The notes beneath the pieces are model-generated. The model was not told the origin of the DNA and did not search any database. It saw nothing but the letters and a program-made list of their open reading frames with translations. Of a DNA stretch of 64,000 bases, positions 17,940-26,358 are shown piece by piece. The stretch's first letter is position 1; the number at the start of each line of letters is the position of its first letter. Source of the DNA: an uncultured Leptotrichia sp. (lineage in GTDB: Bacteria; Fusobacteriota; Fusobacteriia; Fusobacteriales; Leptotrichiaceae); the NCBI GenBank assembly GCA_937925095.1, contig CALEXX010000003.1:42726-106725 (forward strand). The letters run 5' to 3'. Position numbers and translations under genes: made by a program.

Positions 17940-18674
17940 CTAATAAAAATATTTTTTATATCTATTATTTTCTTTAATAGCCTTTTTAGTTGTAATTATC
18001 TTACAATTTTCCAGTGATGAAAACTTTATATTTGATATTTTGTCAAATTTATCTTCATCAGCCAGTATATACTTTTCTTCTGAAAGTTCCAGTACTTTTT
18101 TCTTTACCATTGCTTCATTAACTTCCGGTGTTGTAAAACCTGCCTTCAGGCTTACTCCATTTGTTCCCAGAAAGCATTTATCAAACCGGTATTTATCAAG
18201 AAATTCAACTGTTTCAATACCTACAACTGCTCCTGTAAGTCCCTTTATTTCTCCACCTGTTACAATTGTCTTTATATTGTTTTTTAGTAATTCATCGATA
18301 TGCATAGTCCCATTTGTTATAACCGTTACTTCAATGTCCTTTAATTTTTCAATAAGATAGAAAACCGTTGTTCCTGCATCAAGATAAATAAAATCTCCCT
18401 TTTTTATCCTTTTAAATGCTTTCTCGGCTATTTCCTTCTTTCCTTCAACATTTCTATTGAATCTGTCTGCGATTTTCGGATCAAAATTCAATTTTTCCAG
18501 TTGTGCAACTCCGCCTTTTATTTTTATCAACAGACCATTTTTATACATTTTTTCAATATCTCTTCTTATTGTTGAAGCAGAGACTTTCATTATACTGTCT
18601 AATTCCTGGTATGAAAGTCTTCCTTTCTTTTCCAGTTCATCCAATATTTTTTCAAATCTGTCTATTTCCAGCAT
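17940..18674 (-). CDS. fruR: DeoR-family repressor of the fructose operon
   Basis: Probably represses its own operon and responds to a fructose phosphate, as DeoR-family FruR proteins do. The N-terminal winged helix (about residues 5-58) has the DeoR signature LSYQELDSIMKVSASTIRRDIEKM written across helices two and three. The C-terminal DeoRC sensor has the family DAGTTVFYL and TNG motifs. At 244 residues it has the usual length. The RBS is weak (GAGAAGATGAG). The effector is inferred from the operon, not seen. Confidence 0.88.
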   Translation of the reverse strand: MLEIDRFEKILDELEKKGRLSYQELDSIMKVSASTIRRDIEKMYKNGLLIKIKGGVAQLEKLNFDPKIADRFNRNVEGKKEIAEKAFKRIKKGDFIYLDAGTTVFYLIEKLKDIEVTVITNGTMHIDELLKNNIKTIVTGGEIKGLTGAVVGIETVEFLDKYRFDKCFLGTNGVSLKAGFTTPEVNEAMVKKKVLELSEEKYILADEDKFDKISNIKFSSLENCKIITTKKAIKENNRYKKYFY

Positions 18675-18726
18675 CTCATCTTCTCATTTCTTAATTATTA
18701 TTATTTTCTTCCCTTTTCTTGCCAAT

Positions 18727-18755
18727 ATAATATACTTTTTTTCCCACAATGTCAA
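18727..18755 (-). promoter_or_regulatory. Promoter of fruR-fruK-fruA
   Basis: TTGACA (18755-18750) and TATTAT (18732-18727) with 17 bp between them, on the minus strand, 53 bp upstream of fruR. The divergent intergenic region also carries the 5' side of the htrA-like gene, for which I see no clear promoter. Confidence 0.68.
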
Positions 18756-18913
18756 TAATTTTTTTCAAAATTTTTCATTTTTTTTCATTTTTTTTCAAAG
18801 CTTCTAATTTTACTGTTTTTAGTGTTCTAAGAATATATCATTTATAATTCTACTTATTTTCTAATATAAAAAATGTAATATATAGCTACACTAAAAAATG
18901 GAAGGAGTTTTTT

Positions 18914-20008
18914 ATGAAATTAAAAAATATTATGATTGCAGGACTTATGTTAGCTGCCACAAGTACATTTGCAGATACTGCAGTACAACCTGAAAACAAT
19001 AAAACGGTGCAGTCATCAACAAACGGACTTGACAGAACTCAGGATGCCTTTTCAAATGTATATGAAAAAACAAAACATTCAGTTGTTAATATCCGTACTA
19101 AAAAGACAATAATAGTAAACACTTATAATCCACTTGAAGAATTTTTATTTGGAACTTCAGGAAGAAGACAGGAAAAAAGGGAATCAGGAAGTTTAGGTTC
19201 AGGTTTTGTTATTTCAAGCGACGGTTACGTTATGACAAATAATCACGTTATTGACGGTTCTGACGAAATTTTTGTAAAATTTGGGGACGGAGAAGAATAC
19301 TCTGCAAAACTTGTAGGTTCTTCACCAGAAGTTGATATTGCAGTATTGAAAATTAATTCAAGCAAAACTTTTACCCCTTTAAAATTTGCAAACTCAGATA
19401 ATATTAAAATCGGACACTGGGCTATTGCATTTGGAAATCCATTAGGACTTAATAGTTCCATGACAGTTGGAGTTATCGGTGCTTCCGGAAGAAGTGCACT
19501 TGGAATAGAACAGATTGAAAACTTTATTCAGACTGATGCTTCAATAAATCAAGGAAACAGTGGAGGACCACTTTTAGATATCAGTGGTAATGTCATAGGT
19601 GTAAATACTGCTATTTTCTCAACAACTGGAGGAAGTATTGGAATCGGATTTGCAATTCCTTCAAACCTTGCCCAAAATGTAAAGGATTCTATTATAAAAA
19701 CTGGTAAATATGAACGTCCTTATATAGGAATATCAGTTGAAAATCTTACATCTGTAACTGCAAAGGAATTAAAGATACCTTATTCTACAGGAATTATAGT
19801 GAAAAAAGTATATCCTAATTCCCCTGCAGCAAAATATGGATTAAAAAATAATGATGTTATTTTGGAACTTAACGGAAAGAAAGTTAATTCAGCAGGGACT
19901 TTCATAGGAGAACTGGCTGCAAAAAAAATTGGGGAAACTGTTAACTTAAAGATTTATTCAAATGGAAAAGAAAAAAATGTCAACGTTACTCTTGAAAAAT
20001 TTAAATAA
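18914..20008 (+). CDS. Periplasmic serine protease HtrA/DegP family
   Basis: An envelope quality-control protease. The signal peptide (MKLKNIMIAGLMLAATSTFA, cleavage after Ala20) is followed by a trypsin-like domain with His111 (NNHVIDG), Asp141 (EVDIAVLK) and Ser216 (GNSGGPLL). A single PDZ domain follows (about residues 265-360). With 364 residues and one PDZ it resembles DegS or the short HtrA proteins more than E. coli DegP, but it lacks a membrane anchor after signal cleavage. The RBS is GGAAGGAG. The DUF333 gene follows after 30 bp. Confidence 0.92.
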   Translation: MKLKNIMIAGLMLAATSTFADTAVQPENNKTVQSSTNGLDRTQDAFSNVYEKTKHSVVNIRTKKTIIVNTYNPLEEFLFGTSGRRQEKRESGSLGSGFVISSDGYVMTNNHVIDGSDEIFVKFGDGEEYSAKLVGSSPEVDIAVLKINSSKTFTPLKFANSDNIKIGHWAIAFGNPLGLNSSMTVGVIGASGRSALGIEQIENFIQTDASINQGNSGGPLLDISGNVIGVNTAIFSTTGGSIGIGFAIPSNLAQNVKDSIIKTGKYERPYIGISVENLTSVTAKELKIPYSTGIIVKKVYPNSPAAKYGLKNNDVILELNGKKVNSAGTFIGELAAKKIGETVNLKIYSNGKEKNVNVTLEKFK

Positions 20009-20038
20009 TATATAAAGAAAATAAATCAAGGAGAAAAA

Positions 20039-20446
20039 ATGAAAAAATTATTTGGAATTCTATTAATTATGTTATTATCAGTTTCATTGGAGGCACACAA
20101 CAAGGATATGAGCAAAAAAGTAACAAAACCAGCAAATATTGAGCAAAATACTACTGCTGACAACAAATATGTGAATGAAGATTTTCCTGAGCAAAAAATG
20201 ATTGGTGTGGCAAATCCTGCCTCAATATACTGCATTGAACAAGGTGGAGAGTCAATCATAAAAAAAGATAACGATGGAAATGAATACGGAATTTGTAAAT
20301 TTAAAGATGGAAACGAAGTGGAAGAATGGGATTTTTATAGAAAAAATAATAATCTAACAGAAAAAGGTGTTCCTGAAGTACATGTTAAACCTGAAGCAAT
20401 AATTAATGACTGTACAGAAAGTTGTAATATAAAATCAAAAAAATAA
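20039..20446 (+). CDS. DUF333 domain secreted protein
   Basis: A small secreted protein of 135 residues with a signal peptide (MKKLFGILLIMLLSVSLEA). A DUF333 domain (about residues 58-105) carries NPASIYCIEQGGE, YGICKF and EEWDFYR. Proteins with this domain are sometimes labelled putative hemolysins (YoaF-like), but no activity is established. Here the fourth Cys-bearing position of the typical motif is absent and only two Cys lie in the domain. A further Cys pair sits in the C-terminal DCTESCNIKSKK. It follows htrA closely and may be cotranscribed with it. Confidence 0.82.
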   Translation: MKKLFGILLIMLLSVSLEAHNKDMSKKVTKPANIEQNTTADNKYVNEDFPEQKMIGVANPASIYCIEQGGESIIKKDNDGNEYGICKFKDGNEVEEWDFYRKNNNLTEKGVPEVHVKPEAIINDCTESCNIKSKK

Positions 20447-20470
20447 GAAATTTTAATAATAATTAAAAAA

Positions 20471-20546
20471 TAAAAGGATGTCTCAAAAAGAAAACTTAAA
20501 AATAATGTAAAAATTATATTTTCACTATTTTGAGATAGTCCTTTTA
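20471..20546. terminator. Hairpin repeat copy A, bidirectional terminator
   Basis: TAAAAGGA and TCTCAAAA on the left pair with TTTTGAGA and TCCTTTTA on the right, with a small bulge. T runs occur on both strands. It can end transcription from both convergent neighbours. Its loop (AATAATGTAAAAATTATATT) is nearly the same as in copy B at 21935. Confidence 0.7.
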
Positions 20547-20580
20547 TTTTAGTATTCACTTGAATTAAATTATTAAAATG

Positions 20581-20745
20581 TAAAAAACTATATTTCACAT
20601 TATTCAAAATTTTACAATTTAAAGCAGAAAATGAATTTAGGAAAAGTCATTTATCCGAGCCTTCAGGCAAGTTTTTGACTTTTCCTTAATGAATGACTGT
20701 TTTATATGAGTAAAATTTTAGTAAATAAAGAAATATAGTTTTTAT
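20581..20745. repeat. Long imperfect palindrome (MITE-like or structured RNA)
   Basis: Nested inverted repeats share one centre near 20663. They are 14 bp exact (20583-20596 with 20730-20743), 10 bp (20606-20615 with 20710-20719), 10 bp (20640-20649 with 20676-20685) and the tip GCCT/AGGC (20659-20668). The stretches between also partly pair. The outer left arm, 20578-20613, is almost identical to the interior of the hairpin at 21970-22006. No transposase is present. Confidence 0.75.
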
Positions 20746-20776
20746 GTTCTACATTTATTATAATTTCAGATACTTT

Positions 20777-21832
20777 CTAATGATCGTGTCCACATCCGCA
20801 TCCGCATTTTCCTTTTTTCATATCAAGAACCATACGTCCTTGGATTTTTCCTTCTTCCATTTCTTTAAAGATTTCAGGTGCTTCTTCAAGTGCTCTTGTT
20901 TGAACAACTGGAACTACTTTTCCTTCAGCACCGAATTGGAATGCTTCTTCAAGATCTTTTCTTGTTCCAACTAGTGATCCGATAACTTCTATTCCGTCAA
21001 GAACTGTTTTAACTATTGGTAAATCCATTGTTTCTGAAGGTAATCCTACTGCAACAACTTTTCCTGCTGGACGTACTGAATCAATAGCTTGGTTGAAAGC
21101 AACTTTTGAAACTGCTGTAACTACTGCAGAGTGAACTCCTCCATTTGATAATTCTTTTATTAATCCTGGTACATCTTCCACTTTTTTACCATTAATTACA
21201 TGGTCAGCACCTACTTCTTTTGCCAGTGCTAATTTATCATCATTAATATCTACTGCGATTACATGAGCATTAAATACGTGTTTTGCATATTGGATAGCTA
21301 AGTTTCCTAATCCTCCTGCACCGTATATTGCAACCCATTGTCCCGGTTTCAAATCTCCTACTTTTATAGCTTTATATGTTGTAACTCCTGCACATGTGAT
21401 ACTGCTTGCTTGAGCCGGATCCAATCCTTCAGGAACTTTTACTGCGTAATCAGCAGTTACTAAGCAATATTCTGACATTCCACCATCAACAGAATATCCT
21501 GCATTTTTAACTTCTCTACAAAGAGTTTCTCTTCCTGTTGTACAGTATTCACAAACACCGCATCCTTCAAAGAACCATGCAATACTTACTCTGTCTCCTA
21601 CTTTTAATGATTTTACATCAGGTGCGATTTCTTTTACAATTCCTATTCCCTCATGTCCTAATATTCTTCCAGGAACTTTTCCAAAATCTCCATTTGCAAC
21701 GTGTAAATCTGTATGACACACTCCACAGTATTCAACTTCTACAAGCGCTTCCCCTGGTCCTACTTTTGGTATTTCCTTTTCAATTATTTGTACTTCTCCG
21801 CTTCCTTTTTCATTTACAACTACTGCTTTCAT
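20777..21832 (-). CDS. adhP: Zinc-dependent alcohol dehydrogenase (AdhP-like)
   Basis: An NAD-dependent medium-chain alcohol/aldehyde dehydrogenase in the cytosol, probably acting in fermentation. Catalytic zinc ligands appear in CGVCHTDLH and GHEGIG, and the four-Cys structural zinc loop is GVCEYCTTGRETLC preceded by GCGVC. The Rossmann motif is GAGGLGNLAIQYAK (about residue 175). The body matches AdhP (about 340 residues), but the protein ends in an extra Cys/His-rich tail, GKCGCGCGHDH. A strong promoter with nearby dyads lies at 21879. Ethanol is the likely substrate but is not proven. Confidence 0.92.
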   Translation of the reverse strand: MKAVVVNEKGSGEVQIIEKEIPKVGPGEALVEVEYCGVCHTDLHVANGDFGKVPGRILGHEGIGIVKEIAPDVKSLKVGDRVSIAWFFEGCGVCEYCTTGRETLCREVKNAGYSVDGGMSEYCLVTADYAVKVPEGLDPAQASSITCAGVTTYKAIKVGDLKPGQWVAIYGAGGLGNLAIQYAKHVFNAHVIAVDINDDKLALAKEVGADHVINGKKVEDVPGLIKELSNGGVHSAVVTAVSKVAFNQAIDSVRPAGKVVAVGLPSETMDLPIVKTVLDGIEVIGSLVGTRKDLEEAFQFGAEGKVVPVVQTRALEEAPEIFKEMEEGKIQGRMVLDMKKGKCGCGCGHDH

Positions 21833-21857
21833 GTTAATTCCTCCTAAGTTTTATATT

Positions 21858-21873
21858 TGAATATCCGTTCAAT
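21858..21873. promoter_or_regulatory. Possible operator of adhP
   Basis: TTGAA and TTCAA form an inverted repeat with a 6-bp spacer just downstream of the -10 box. A second dyad, AACTTGA/TCAAGTT (21890-21909), overlaps the -35 region. Their positions suit a repressor or MerR-type regulator. Confidence 0.35.
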
Positions 21874-21878
21874 TATTA

Positions 21879-21906
21879 TTATACTCCTAACTTGAAAAAA
21901 ATCAAG
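21879..21906 (-). promoter_or_regulatory. Promoter of adhP
   Basis: TTGATT (21906-21901) and TATAAT (21884-21879) with 16 bp between them on the minus strand, about 47 bp upstream of the start codon. Confidence 0.65.
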
Positions 21907-21934
21907 TTATTTTTTTTCTTTTATTTAAAATTTA

Positions 21935-22022
21935 AAAAAGGCTATCTCAAAAAAATAAATGAAAAATAATGTAAAAAACTATATTTTTGAATTATTTAAA
22001 ATTTTGAGATAACCCTTTTTTA
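21935..22022. terminator. Hairpin repeat copy B, terminator of the DUF1439 gene
   Basis: AAAAAAGGCTATCTCAAAA (from 21935) pairs with TTTTGAGATAACCCTTTTTT (22003-22022) with one bulge. It lies 14 bp after the DUF1439 stop and ends in T runs on both strands. The loop is shared with copy A and with the palindrome at 20581. Confidence 0.72.
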
Positions 22023-22035
22023 GTATATTTTATTT

Positions 22036-22572
22036 TTATGTTCTCACAAAGAATTTACCATCTTTTATATACATATTTTTTACCTTTATCTTGGATTTTT
22101 TACCCTTTGCTTCTCTTTTTCTTTCTTCTTCACCATATTTGTATACAGGTGACATTTCCACATAATTAGTTATTAATGTTTTTAAAGTTTTTTCTGCTTT
22201 TGAATTTGCAGTTTCCTCTCCTTTGTCATTTATTATTTTATCTACTGACAAATCCACAAGATACAGTTCTTCCTTTGCTTCATCATATCTTATTCCACTG
22301 CTTAAATACATTTTTCCTTTACTATTTTCATCCAGCAGGTTTATGTTATAGTCTGCTTCTATAAGTAATTTTTCATCTTTAAAATCAACTTTTGGATTTT
22401 TTAAAGTTACACTTGCCACTAGAAAATTTTTCGTAATTGGAAATTTTTTATCTGTTTTTTCCTGAATTACAGCTTTTGGAACATGTATCGTTTTATTCGC
22501 AAGAAAATCGCACGATAAAAGTCCAAATAACATTACTGCAAATAATAAAATGTATTTTATTGATTTTTTCAT
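22036..22572 (-). CDS. DUF1439 (YceB-like) lipoprotein
   Basis: An envelope lipoprotein of 178 residues, probably resembling E. coli YceB, whose function is unknown. The signal peptide MKKSIKYILLFAVMLFGLLSC ends in a proper lipobox (GLLSC). The mature part has the YceB-like order: an Ile/Gln-rich N-terminal helix, VTLKNPKVDF, LLIEADYNINLL, a KGKMYLSSGIRYD strand pair and VDLSVDKI. A later basic segment, ERKREAKGKKSKIKVKNM, precedes the C-terminus. ATG at 22572 is chosen because AAAGGA lies upstream; an in-frame ATG at 22590 has none. Family assignment rests on pattern only. Confidence 0.75.
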   Translation of the reverse strand: MKKSIKYILLFAVMLFGLLSCDFLANKTIHVPKAVIQEKTDKKFPITKNFLVASVTLKNPKVDFKDEKLLIEADYNINLLDENSKGKMYLSSGIRYDEAKEELYLVDLSVDKIINDKGEETANSKAEKTLKTLITNYVEMSPVYKYGEEERKREAKGKKSKIKVKNMYIKDGKFFVRT

Positions 22573-22599
22573 TTGTATCATTCCTTTCATTTTTTAATC

Positions 22600-22637
22600 C
22601 ATAAAATAAAGAGTATCCTGAATTTTTCAAGATACTC
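22600..22637 (-). terminator. Terminator of uvrA
   Basis: GAGTATC (22611-22617) pairs with GATACTC (22631-22637), extended by TGAA/TTCA after a mismatch. On the minus strand a T-rich tract follows. It lies 94 bp after the uvrA stop codon. Confidence 0.78.
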
Positions 22638-22731
22638 CTATTTTAAATCTTTTCCCTTTGTTTTCTTATATATTTTCCCTGTAAATAGTATTTATACTAT
22701 TTTTCTAATTCTAATACAATATATTGTATTT

Positions 22732-25557
22732 CTATTTCAGATATTTTTTCAAAAATTTTCCTGTATGGGATTTTTTCGACTTAGCAATTTGCTCAGGAGT
22801 TCCTTTGGCAATAATTTGCCCTCCCTTATGTCCTCCTTCAGGTCCTACATCTATAATATAATCAGCAAATTTTATTACATCCAGGTTATGTTCAATTACA
22901 AGCACAGTATTTCCCTTTTCTACAAGCCTGTCCAGTACAACCAGTAATTTTCTTATATCTTCAAAATGCAGTCCTGTCGTAGGTTCATCAAGTATATAAA
23001 TTGTTTTTCCTCTCGAAACCTTTGAAAGCTCAGTAGCAAGTTTTATTCTCTGAGCTTCTCCTCCAGAAAGTGTTGTAGCAGGCTGTCCTAACTTAATATA
23101 GTTCATTCCCACATCTATAAGTGTCTGAAGTTTTCTCTCAAGAACAGGTATTGTCTTAAAGAATTCATATGCCTCTTCTACCGTCATATCAAGTACTTCT
23201 GAAATATTTTTCCCTTTGTACTGTACTTCAAGCGTTTCCCTGTTATATCTCTTACCTTTACACACTTCACATTCCACATATACATCAGGTAGAAAGTTCA
23301 TTTCAATTTTATTAATTCCTGCTCCTCCACATGCTTCACATCTTCCACCCTTTACATTGAAGGAAAATCTTCCTTTAGTGTAACCTCTTACTTTTGCATC
23401 CTTAGTCTGTGAAAACAAATCCCTTATATCATCAAATATTTTCGTATATGTTGCCGTATTTGACCTTGGAGTTCTTCCTATTGGTGACTGGTCAATATCT
23501 ATAACCCTTTCCAAATGTTCAAGTCCGTCAATTCCACCGTTTTCAAGTGGATAAAGCTTTCCTTTATTCAATCTGTTATGTAATTCAGGAAACAGTGTCT
23601 GATTTATAAGTGAAGACTTTCCACTTCCTGAAACTCCTGTCACCACTGTAAATACTTCAAGAGGAATACTCACTGTAACATTTTTCAAGTTATTTCCCTT
23701 TGCATTTTTAAGTTTTATTTCCTTATCAAATTTTCTTCTTTTCTCTGGAACTTCTATTTTAACTTTTCCAGTAAGATATTTTGCTGTAAGTGAATTCTTA
23801 TTTTTCAATACTTCTTTAGGAGTTCCTGCTGCAACAACTTCTCCTCCATTTATTCCGGCTCCAGGTCCCATATCTATAAGATAATCTGCTTCCCTCATTG
23901 TATCTTCATCATGTTCCACCACAACAAGAGTATTTCCAATATCCTTCAATTCCTTCAATGCTTCCAGCAATCTATCATTATCCCTCTGATGCAGACCAAT
24001 ACTTGGCTCATCAAGTACATATATAACTCCTGTCAGACGGCTTCCTATCTGGGTTGCTAGCCTTATTCTCTGGGACTCCCCTCCTGAAAGGGTTTTTGTC
24101 ATTCTCGATAATGTAAGGTAATCAAGCCCCACATTTATCATAAACGACAGTCTTTCCTTTATTTCCTTCAATATTTCAGTTGCTATCTGTTTCTGTTTTT
24201 CAGTAAGTTCTATATTTTCATAGAATTCCAATGCTTCTGTAACACTCATTTCAGTGAGATCTATTATATTTTTTCCATTTACAGTTATTGCAAGCACAAC
24301 ATCCTTCAATCTTTTTCCGTGACAAGTTTTACATGTCCTATCTGTCATATATTTAGCTTCTATTTCTTCTTTCATTGATTCTGATGCAGTTTCCCTGTAT
24401 CTTCTTTCAATACTTTTCACAATTCCTTCAAATTCCCTGTAACCATTATAACTGAAGCTGTCTCCCGACCAGACAAATTTAAATTTCTTATCACTTCCAT
24501 AAAATATTATTTCCTTTTCTTTGTCAGTAAGTTCAGAAACCTTTTTATCCATATCTATTTTATGAGCTTTTGCCATACATGTAAAAAGTTCCCATCCCCA
24601 GCCTTTTTGCGTAGATGCACCTGGGAAAATTATTCCTCCCTCCCTCAAGGTCAGATCTTCATTTACAATAAGCTTCTTCTCATCAACTTCAAGGGTGGAA
24701 CCAAGTCCATTACAGCTTTCACATGCTCCATAAGGTGCATTGAATGAAAATAATCTTGGAACAATATCTGGAAAAACTACATCAGGGTGGTCAGAACATG
24801 CAAAATTTTCACTATATTTGTTATCTTTTCCATTTATATTTGCAATTATTTTTCCTTCAGACAGTTCACTGGCAGTTTCCACAGCCTCCGTAAGTCTGCT
24901 TAGAAACTCTTTATCATCATGTTTTATCACTATTCTATCCACTACAACTTCTATATTGTGTCTTTTATTTTTATCAAGTTCTATAACATCATTTAAATCT
25001 AGAATATCCCCATTCACTCTAACCCTCTGAAATCCCCTCTTCTGTAAGTTTAGAAATAAATTTTTATGAGTACCTTTCTTATCGATAACAACTGGTGCAA
25101 GAACTATCAGCCTATCTTTTTCTGCTCCATTTTCGATTATACTGTCTGTAATTTCTTCAATAGACTGTTTTTCCACCTTCTGACCACATATTGGACAATG
25201 TGCCTCTCCTATATGTGCCCACAGCAATCTCATATAATCATAAATTTCCGTAGTTGTTCCTACAGTTGATCTTGGGTTTTTTGAAACACTTTTCTGCTCT
25301 ATTGAGATTGCCGGGGAAAGTCCTTCTATACTATCCAGTTCAGGCTTCTGCATCTGGCCTATAAACATCCTTGCATACGCTGAAAGACTTTCAACATATC
25401 TTCTCTGACCTTCTGAATATATTGTATCAAAAGCAAGGGAAGATTTTCCACTTCCTGATACTCCAGTAATAACAACAAACTGGTTTTTTGGTATTTCTAT
25501 ATTTACATTTTTCAGATTGTGCTCTCTTGCTCCCACTATTTTTATCTTATCATTCAT
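22732..25557 (-). CDS. uvrA: Excinuclease ABC subunit A
   Basis: The DNA-damage sensor of nucleotide excision repair, a dimeric double-ATPase acting with UvrB. Two ABC modules are visible: Walker A GVSGSGKSSLAF near residue 31 and GVSGSGKSSL near 640, each with a signature (LSGGESQR, LSGGEAQR). Zinc-binding Cys pairs are CPIC, CESC, CKTC and the C-terminal CEAC...CEVC. The preferred start is ATG at 25557 (MNDKIKIVGAREHNL), giving 941 residues, the usual length; the in-frame GTG at 25578 is part of the region before the RBS (AAAGGA). It stands alone between two terminators. Confidence 0.96.
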   Translation of the reverse strand: MNDKIKIVGAREHNLKNVNIEIPKNQFVVITGVSGSGKSSLAFDTIYSEGQRRYVESLSAYARMFIGQMQKPELDSIEGLSPAISIEQKSVSKNPRSTVGTTTEIYDYMRLLWAHIGEAHCPICGQKVEKQSIEEITDSIIENGAEKDRLIVLAPVVIDKKGTHKNLFLNLQKRGFQRVRVNGDILDLNDVIELDKNKRHNIEVVVDRIVIKHDDKEFLSRLTEAVETASELSEGKIIANINGKDNKYSENFACSDHPDVVFPDIVPRLFSFNAPYGACESCNGLGSTLEVDEKKLIVNEDLTLREGGIIFPGASTQKGWGWELFTCMAKAHKIDMDKKVSELTDKEKEIIFYGSDKKFKFVWSGDSFSYNGYREFEGIVKSIERRYRETASESMKEEIEAKYMTDRTCKTCHGKRLKDVVLAITVNGKNIIDLTEMSVTEALEFYENIELTEKQKQIATEILKEIKERLSFMINVGLDYLTLSRMTKTLSGGESQRIRLATQIGSRLTGVIYVLDEPSIGLHQRDNDRLLEALKELKDIGNTLVVVEHDEDTMREADYLIDMGPGAGINGGEVVAAGTPKEVLKNKNSLTAKYLTGKVKIEVPEKRRKFDKEIKLKNAKGNNLKNVTVSIPLEVFTVVTGVSGSGKSSLINQTLFPELHNRLNKGKLYPLENGGIDGLEHLERVIDIDQSPIGRTPRSNTATYTKIFDDIRDLFSQTKDAKVRGYTKGRFSFNVKGGRCEACGGAGINKIEMNFLPDVYVECEVCKGKRYNRETLEVQYKGKNISEVLDMTVEEAYEFFKTIPVLERKLQTLIDVGMNYIKLGQPATTLSGGEAQRIKLATELSKVSRGKTIYILDEPTTGLHFEDIRKLLVVLDRLVEKGNTVLVIEHNLDVIKFADYIIDVGPEGGHKGGQIIAKGTPEQIAKSKKSHTGKFLKKYLK

Positions 25558-25652
25558 TATAATAAAATTTCCTTTCACTTTGCCTTTTTATTAAAAATAT
25601 CTCTTCTAATATTACTATATTATTTTGAAAAAAACAAGTTTTATTATATTGC

Positions 25653-25686
25653 AAAAAAAGACAAATCCCACAAGGAATCTGTCTTT
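25653..25686 (-). terminator. Terminator of rplU-prp-rpmA
   Basis: AAAGACA (25657-25663) pairs with TGTCTTT (25680-25686), extended by ATTCC/GGGAT. On the minus strand seven T bases follow. It starts 20 bp after the rpmA stop. Confidence 0.85.
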
Positions 25687-25706
25687 CTAATTATTATTAT
25701 CAGTTA

Positions 25707-26000
25707 TTAAGCTTCTTTTCTTTCAGCGTAGATACTTACTCTCTTCTTACCTTTTCCAAAAGTTTCAAATTTAACGTATCCATCAGTTAAAGCAAATAAT
25801 GTGTAATCTTTACCTAATCCTGCATTAGTTCCTGCATGGAATTTAGTTCCTTTTTGTCTTACAATTATATTTCCAGCTTTTACTTCTTCACCATCATATT
25901 TTTTAACACCTAAATATTTAGGATTAGAGTCTCTTCCGTTTCTAGTAGATCCTTGTCCCTTTTTTGAGGCAAATAACTGTAAATTTAATTTTAATATCAT
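25707..26000 (-). CDS. rpmA: Ribosomal protein bL27 with cleavable N-terminal extension
   Basis: A large-subunit protein whose N-terminus reaches the peptidyl transferase centre. The product starts MILKLNLQLF before the normal mature start ASKKGQGSTRNG. Such NLQxF extensions are known from Firmicutes and Fusobacteria and are removed by the protease Prp, whose gene lies immediately upstream. The RBS GGGAGGTATAAA overlaps the prp stop. The length is 97 residues. Confidence 0.97.
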   Translation of the reverse strand: MILKLNLQLFASKKGQGSTRNGRDSNPKYLGVKKYDGEEVKAGNIIVRQKGTKFHAGTNAGLGKDYTLFALTDGYVKFETFGKGKKRVSIYAERKEA

Positions 26001-26003
26001 TTT

Positions 26004-26342
26004 TTATACCTCCCTAACTCTTATTTCTACATACTTTCCATAACTTTCTTCCACTGCTTTTAAATAGGAATACATTGATTGGATTAGAATTTCTGACTTT
26101 TCGATTTCATCATCAGTCAAATCAGATTTATCTAAATCACAGACTATATATCCTTCCGTTTCTTCATATTGAAGTCTGCCATCCAGTTTTAAAATTTCAA
26201 GCAGACCATTTAAAGTCATTTGGGAAACCGAAGAAACAGCTGAACATACTATGTCTTCTCCGTATTCACCATGATTAGCGTGTCCTGTTATTTTAAAATA
26301 TATAATTCTTTCATTTTTTTTCAGAAATTTTATCTTTATCAT
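26004..26342 (-). CDS. prp: Ribosomal-processing cysteine protease Prp
   Basis: Cleaves the N-terminal extension from bL27, an essential maturation step shown in Staphylococcus aureus. The 112-residue protein has the catalytic His in GHANHGEYG and the catalytic Cys in DIVCSAVSSVSQM, the Prp/YsxB signature. It is located between rplU and rpmA as in Firmicutes, and the neighbouring L27 carries the cognate extension. It starts 16 bp after the rplU stop without a strong RBS, so coupling to rplU translation is likely. Confidence 0.95.
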   Translation of the reverse strand: MIKIKFLKKNERIIYFKITGHANHGEYGEDIVCSAVSSVSQMTLNGLLEILKLDGRLQYEETEGYIVCDLDKSDLTDDEIEKSEILIQSMYSYLKAVEESYGKYVEIRVREV

Positions 26343-26358
26343 TTAAACCACACATCAA

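Larger units (their letters stand above)
20447..20776. other. Gene-free region of 330 bp filled by hairpin repeats
   Basis: No ORF with an RBS was found. The region holds a bidirectional terminator-like hairpin (20471-20546) and a nested palindrome of about 165 bp (20581-20745). Parts of both recur at 21935-22022. It separates convergent genes, the DUF333 gene on plus and adhP on minus. Confidence 0.7.

Noticed and set aside
17334..18360. Plus-strand frames of 119 and 106 codons over fruK and fruR
   Set aside because: Antisense to conserved enzyme and regulator motifs; a composition typical of shadow frames.
20447..20776. Remnant of a full insertion sequence
   Set aside because: No transposase fragment could be read in any frame; only hairpins and arms remain, so I call it MITE-like at most.
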